From contig JAFZVZ010000044.1 in assembly GCA_017617545.1 (NCBI GenBank), positions 124,001 through 188,000 of the forward strand: 64,000 bases of DNA. Direction: 5' to 3'. A program made the position numbers and the translations under genes. The first letter of the stretch is position 1, and every line of letters begins with the position of its first letter. Of the stretch, positions 61,401 through 64,000 are shown one piece after another. This DNA comes from Lachnospiraceae bacterium (GTDB lineage: Bacteria; Bacillota; Clostridia; Lachnospirales; Lachnospiraceae). Under the pieces are notes generated by a model. That model did no database searches, was not told where the DNA came from, and saw only the letters and a list, made by a program, of their open reading frames with translations.

Positions 61401-61868
61401 TTATTCCTCCGGCATCACGGCCTCAACGCCGTGAGAGAGATCGTAGAGATAGGGAGTGTACTTGTTTACGGTGTTATATGTGTAGCGGGCAACGCCATCC
61501 AGCAGTTCGGGCGAAAGGATGCTCTTGCGGAAGAGAACGGGAACGCGGAACACGGTGAATCCCTTGGTCGGCGAGAAATCAAACGTTGCCTCGTACATGC
61601 GGTCGTAGTTCAGTTCGCAGATCGCGCGCGCATACGCGTCACGGTATTCCTCCGCAACCGTAAAATTCAGCTTGCTGTACAGCGTGAGAAGCTGTGAGTT
61701 GGGATGAACGCTGAATTTGAACGACACCTCAAACGGCTCGGAGTCCACCTGGAACTCAATTTTCATCGTTTCATCGTCGCAGCTGTAGTTCTTCACAAGA
61801 CCGGATACAACCTTCTTGAGTGTCGCGAAGATGCGCTTTGCATCCAGCTCTTCCTGTGATGTTGCCAT
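61401..61868 (-). CDS. YbjN-like domain protein
   Basis: The 155-aa protein has a mixed alpha/beta fold like the YbjN family: FEVSFKFSVHPNSQLLTLYSKL, RDAYARAICELNYDRMYEATF and YNTVNKYTPYLYDLSHGVE. These resemble type III secretion chaperones in fold and often accompany large ATPases or secretion genes. GGGAGGATAAGACAC precedes the ATG. It follows the AAA+ ATPase gene by 15 bases, so the two are co-transcribed and likely work together. Confidence 0.7.
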   Translation of the reverse strand: MATSQEELDAKRIFATLKKVVSGLVKNYSCDDETMKIEFQVDSEPFEVSFKFSVHPNSQLLTLYSKLNFTVAEEYRDAYARAICELNYDRMYEATFDFSPTKGFTVFRVPVLFRKSILSPELLDGVARYTYNTVNKYTPYLYDLSHGVEAVMPEE

Positions 61869-61883
61869 GTGTCTTATCCTCCC

Positions 61884-64000
61884 TTAAATAAACCCTAAGG
61901 TATGTTTGGTCATTAATTTTTCGGAAAATTCACCTTCCGAAGCCGCCGCGCGGAAGTCATCGGAGGTGATGCGGATGGTGTCGAGACCGTCCATCTGCGA
62001 GCGGATCGCGGCTTTGGACCAGGTGCGTTCGTACAGGTTGCGCACGAAGCGGGCATTCGCGAAATCCTGCGAATCCACGTAGGCCTGGTCGAGCGAGTCG
62101 AAGAAGTTCGCAGCCGTCTGTTCCAGCTCGGGCTCGTACGCAAAATGCTTCCGAACCATCAGCATGTAAATCTCCGTCAGCTGTTTCTTCGTGTAGCTCG
62201 GAAAATCAATCTGGTACGGCATGCGGGAGCGAAGTCCTGCGTTGCCTTCCATCAACTTATCCATATCGTCCTTGTAACCGGCCATGATAACGACCATGTC
62301 GTCGCGATGATTTTCCATCTCGGAGATCAGGGTGGCAAGCGCTTCCTTGCCGTAGTCGTTGTTGCTCTCGCCGCTGTACAGCGCGTACGCCTCGTCGATA
62401 AAGAGCACGGAACCGTAGGCGTCTCGGCAGATGGAAGCCGTCTTCGGGGAAGTCTGTCCCACATACTCACCGCAGAGATCACGCGACATGTACTCGAAGA
62501 AGTATCCGTTGCGGAGAATTCCGTTCTCCGCGAAGATCTGTCCGAGAATGCGGGCAACGGTCGTCTTGCCGGTACCGGGAGCGCCGGTGAAGCGCATGTG
62601 CAGCGTCGGACGGTCGATGGACTTGTCCTTAAGGGAATACTTGACCTGGGAGACGATCTCACGGATGCGCTCCGTGATCGTTTCCATGCCGATCAGTTCG
62701 GAGAGCTTGTCAAATCCGGACTGCTTGTTTTCGTTGTAAGAAGTGGAGAGCCCCAGGATATCCTTCTTGTTGATGATCGTGAGGTCCGGAAGATCGGTGA
62801 AATCGGCTGAGGTGTCCGCCGCGGCAAGTGCCTCATCGCAGATCATGGCGTCGCTTTCCGCAACCGGGTCGGCTGTCTCAGAAGCATTTTCCGCTGCATC
62901 GGCAGCTGCGGCAATTGCTTCGATAGCTGCGTCCGCTGCATCGGCAGCTGCGTTCGTTATATCGGTTTCTGCAACGGTTTCCTCCGTTGCAGCGGTGGCT
63001 GTATCAGCTGTAGTGTCTGTCGTTTCAACCGCGGCTGCTTCCGCCTCTGCAGCGGCATTGGCATCGGCGAGGTGCTTCAGCCACAGGATCTCGCAGACGA
63101 TTTTCCGTACCGACTGCATGCCGTAGAAGCGGCCGTCGCTTTTCTCCTCGGCGATCCGGGAGAAGAACACATCCCACGCGTCGTCATCCAGGCGGAAGGA
63201 GTAATCCGCAAGGGCAAGCACGGCACCCTGCTTCAGCTGCTCGTTCGAGTACGGCGGCACGGCGATCGTGCGCAGGTACAGAACGTCGCTGATGGTGTCG
63301 CTGAGGGACTTGAGAGCGGTGGGCTCGATATAGGAAACGCGGAAAGCGAAGATGTAGTCGCTCTCCAGCGGGATCAGCTGGCGAAGGAACTGCTTCAGGT
63401 CGCCGAGACGCGGCCGCTCGGTAAATGCGCGGATGTCGATGCAGACGAGCCTGTTGCGGTTCTCGAGCTTGCCCAGAGCGGTGATCGTGTCGAACGGCGA
63501 CGTAAAACCGTCCTCAGTGTGCATGCCGAGCTTGATCTCCTTGACCGGATCGTCCCTGTAGAACGGGAACAGCTCGAGCGCCGTGATGAAATCGGTGAAG
63601 GTGTTCAGCATGGTCGTCAGACCGGCGCCGTCATTGACGGCGAACAGATAGTTCTGATGCTGGAAGGTGATCTGTGTATTGTGGCTGCGGATCTGGGGCG
63701 CGACGCTTGCGATCTCGCGGCACAGCTTCTTAAACTCGTCCCATCCGACAAGCGTGTCGAAGTAGGAGAGCGGTGAACTGTCATTGCTTTTGGGACCTTC
63801 GGTCATTGCCAGCATGACCTCCGGGTAGACATAGTACACGGAGTTGGTCGACTCGTGGATCTGCCGTCCGTCGTTGAGAGTAAACTCCTCCTGAAGAACG
63901 GAGTTGATCTTCTGCGCGGTCTGTTCCACGGCGCCGTTTTCAAGGGTGAAGGAGATCAGTGCGTAATCCTCGTGATCGACCTTGAAGCTGTTGCCGAACA
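61884..64000 (-). CDS. SpoVK/CbxX-type AAA+ ATPase (5' end outside the window)
   Basis: At least 704 codons are open to the window edge. The C-terminal AAA+ module (about the last 280 residues) has GMETITERIREIVSQVKY, Walker A GAPGTGKTTVARILG, Walker B SVLFIDEAYAL, LEGNAGLRSRMPYQI-type sensor region (EGNAGLRSRMPYQIDFPSY) and ANARFVRNLYERTWSKAA, typical of SpoVK/CbxX. Before it lies a long Ala/Thr/Glu linker and an N-terminal domain of over 300 residues with no recognised family. A GTG at 63929 could start a 681-aa form, but the frame is open upstream with good codons. SpoVK acts in sporulation; the role here is unknown. Confidence 0.88.
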   Translation of the reverse strand, partial: FGNSFKVDHEDYALISFTLENGAVEQTAQKINSVLQEEFTLNDGRQIHESTNSVYYVYPEVMLAMTEGPKSNDSSPLSYFDTLVGWDEFKKLCREIASVAPQIRSHNTQITFQHQNYLFAVNDGAGLTTMLNTFTDFITALELFPFYRDDPVKEIKLGMHTEDGFTSPFDTITALGKLENRNRLVCIDIRAFTERPRLGDLKQFLRQLIPLESDYIFAFRVSYIEPTALKSLSDTISDVLYLRTIAVPPYSNEQLKQGAVLALADYSFRLDDDAWDVFFSRIAEEKSDGRFYGMQSVRKIVCEILWLKHLADANAAAEAEAAAVETTDTTADTATAATEETVAETDITNAAADAADAAIEAIAAAADAAENASETADPVAESDAMICDEALAAADTSADFTDLPDLTIINKKDILGLSTSYNENKQSGFDKLSELIGMETITERIREIVSQVKYSLKDKSIDRPTLHMRFTGAPGTGKTTVARILGQIFAENGILRNGYFFEYMSRDLCGEYVGQTSPKTASICRDAYGSVLFIDEAYALYSGESNNDYGKEALATLISEMENHRDDMVVIMAGYKDDMDKLMEGNAGLRSRMPYQIDFPSYTKKQLTEIYMLMVRKHFAYEPELEQTAANFFDSLDQAYVDSQDFANARFVRNLYERTWSKAAIRSQMDGLDTIRITSDDFRAAASEGEFSEKLMTKHTLGFI

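Overview
The window looks like chromosomal DNA of a Gram-positive, probably spore-forming Clostridia species, most likely a Lachnospiraceae member. The evidence is gene order and type: rpmB-asp23-fakA-recG, cysS-mrnC-rlmB, a DUF2953 gene followed by gerW, and a Na+-pumping decarboxylase operon. Other support is a Gram-positive LexA box at recA, a two-gene minimal SUF (SMS) Fe-S system, RqcH, many lipoproteins with Pro/Thr stalks, strong AGGAGG ribosome binding sites and TTGNNN-17-TATAAT promoters. Base composition is moderately GC-rich by eye. No phage, insertion sequence, rRNA or CRISPR array was seen. Most genes are on the + strand.

Layout. 1-4922: the end of an unknown gene, a large solute-binding lipoprotein, then LexA-controlled recA and recX. 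5003-10472: one operon for a biotin-dependent carboxyl-transfer and Na+-pump complex, with two different carboxyltransferases sharing one biotin carrier. 10487-18588: an ECF sigma factor paired with a membrane-anchored serpin, an XRE regulator with membrane helices, a cysteine desulfurase, a large methyltransferase and a YD-repeat lipoprotein. 18606-21245 (- strand): rqcH and a PHP phosphatase. 21360-25884: a rhomboid-like membrane protein with a Cys cluster, two unknown genes, a DUF2953 protein and gerW. 26005-29640: a candidate ribosomally made, post-translationally modified peptide (RiPP) locus: radical SAM/SPASM enzyme, PqqD-like protein, a 48-residue Cys-containing precursor, an S26 peptidase and a PF14907 nucleotidyltransferase-like protein.

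29673-34399: rpmB, asp23, fakA and recG. 34483-40450: a surface-glycan cassette (two very large multi-pass membrane proteins around a GT2 enzyme). 40504-45189: a CorC/HlyC transporter-like protein, divergent smsC-smsB, an MBL-fold lipoprotein and cytidine deaminase. 45223-46661: tRNA-Met and a membrane-tethered barnase with its barstar. 46682-55514: ispF, tex, a pyridoxamine kinase, cysS-mrnC-rlmB-trmO and a membrane protein. 55582-64000: tRNA-Thr followed by a repeat-rich non-coding stretch, a giant MORN/Ala-Glu-repeat protein, a lipoprotein with HExxH, a YbjN-like protein and a partial SpoVK/CbxX-type AAA+ ATPase.

The strongest candidates for something undescribed are the RiPP-like locus with its unannotated precursor (27480-29640), the ECF sigma/membrane serpin pair (10622-12774), the tethered barnase-barstar pair (45473-46561), and an octamer, CGGAAAAT/ATTTTCCG, which I count about fifty times by eye on both strands where about two would be expected by chance.
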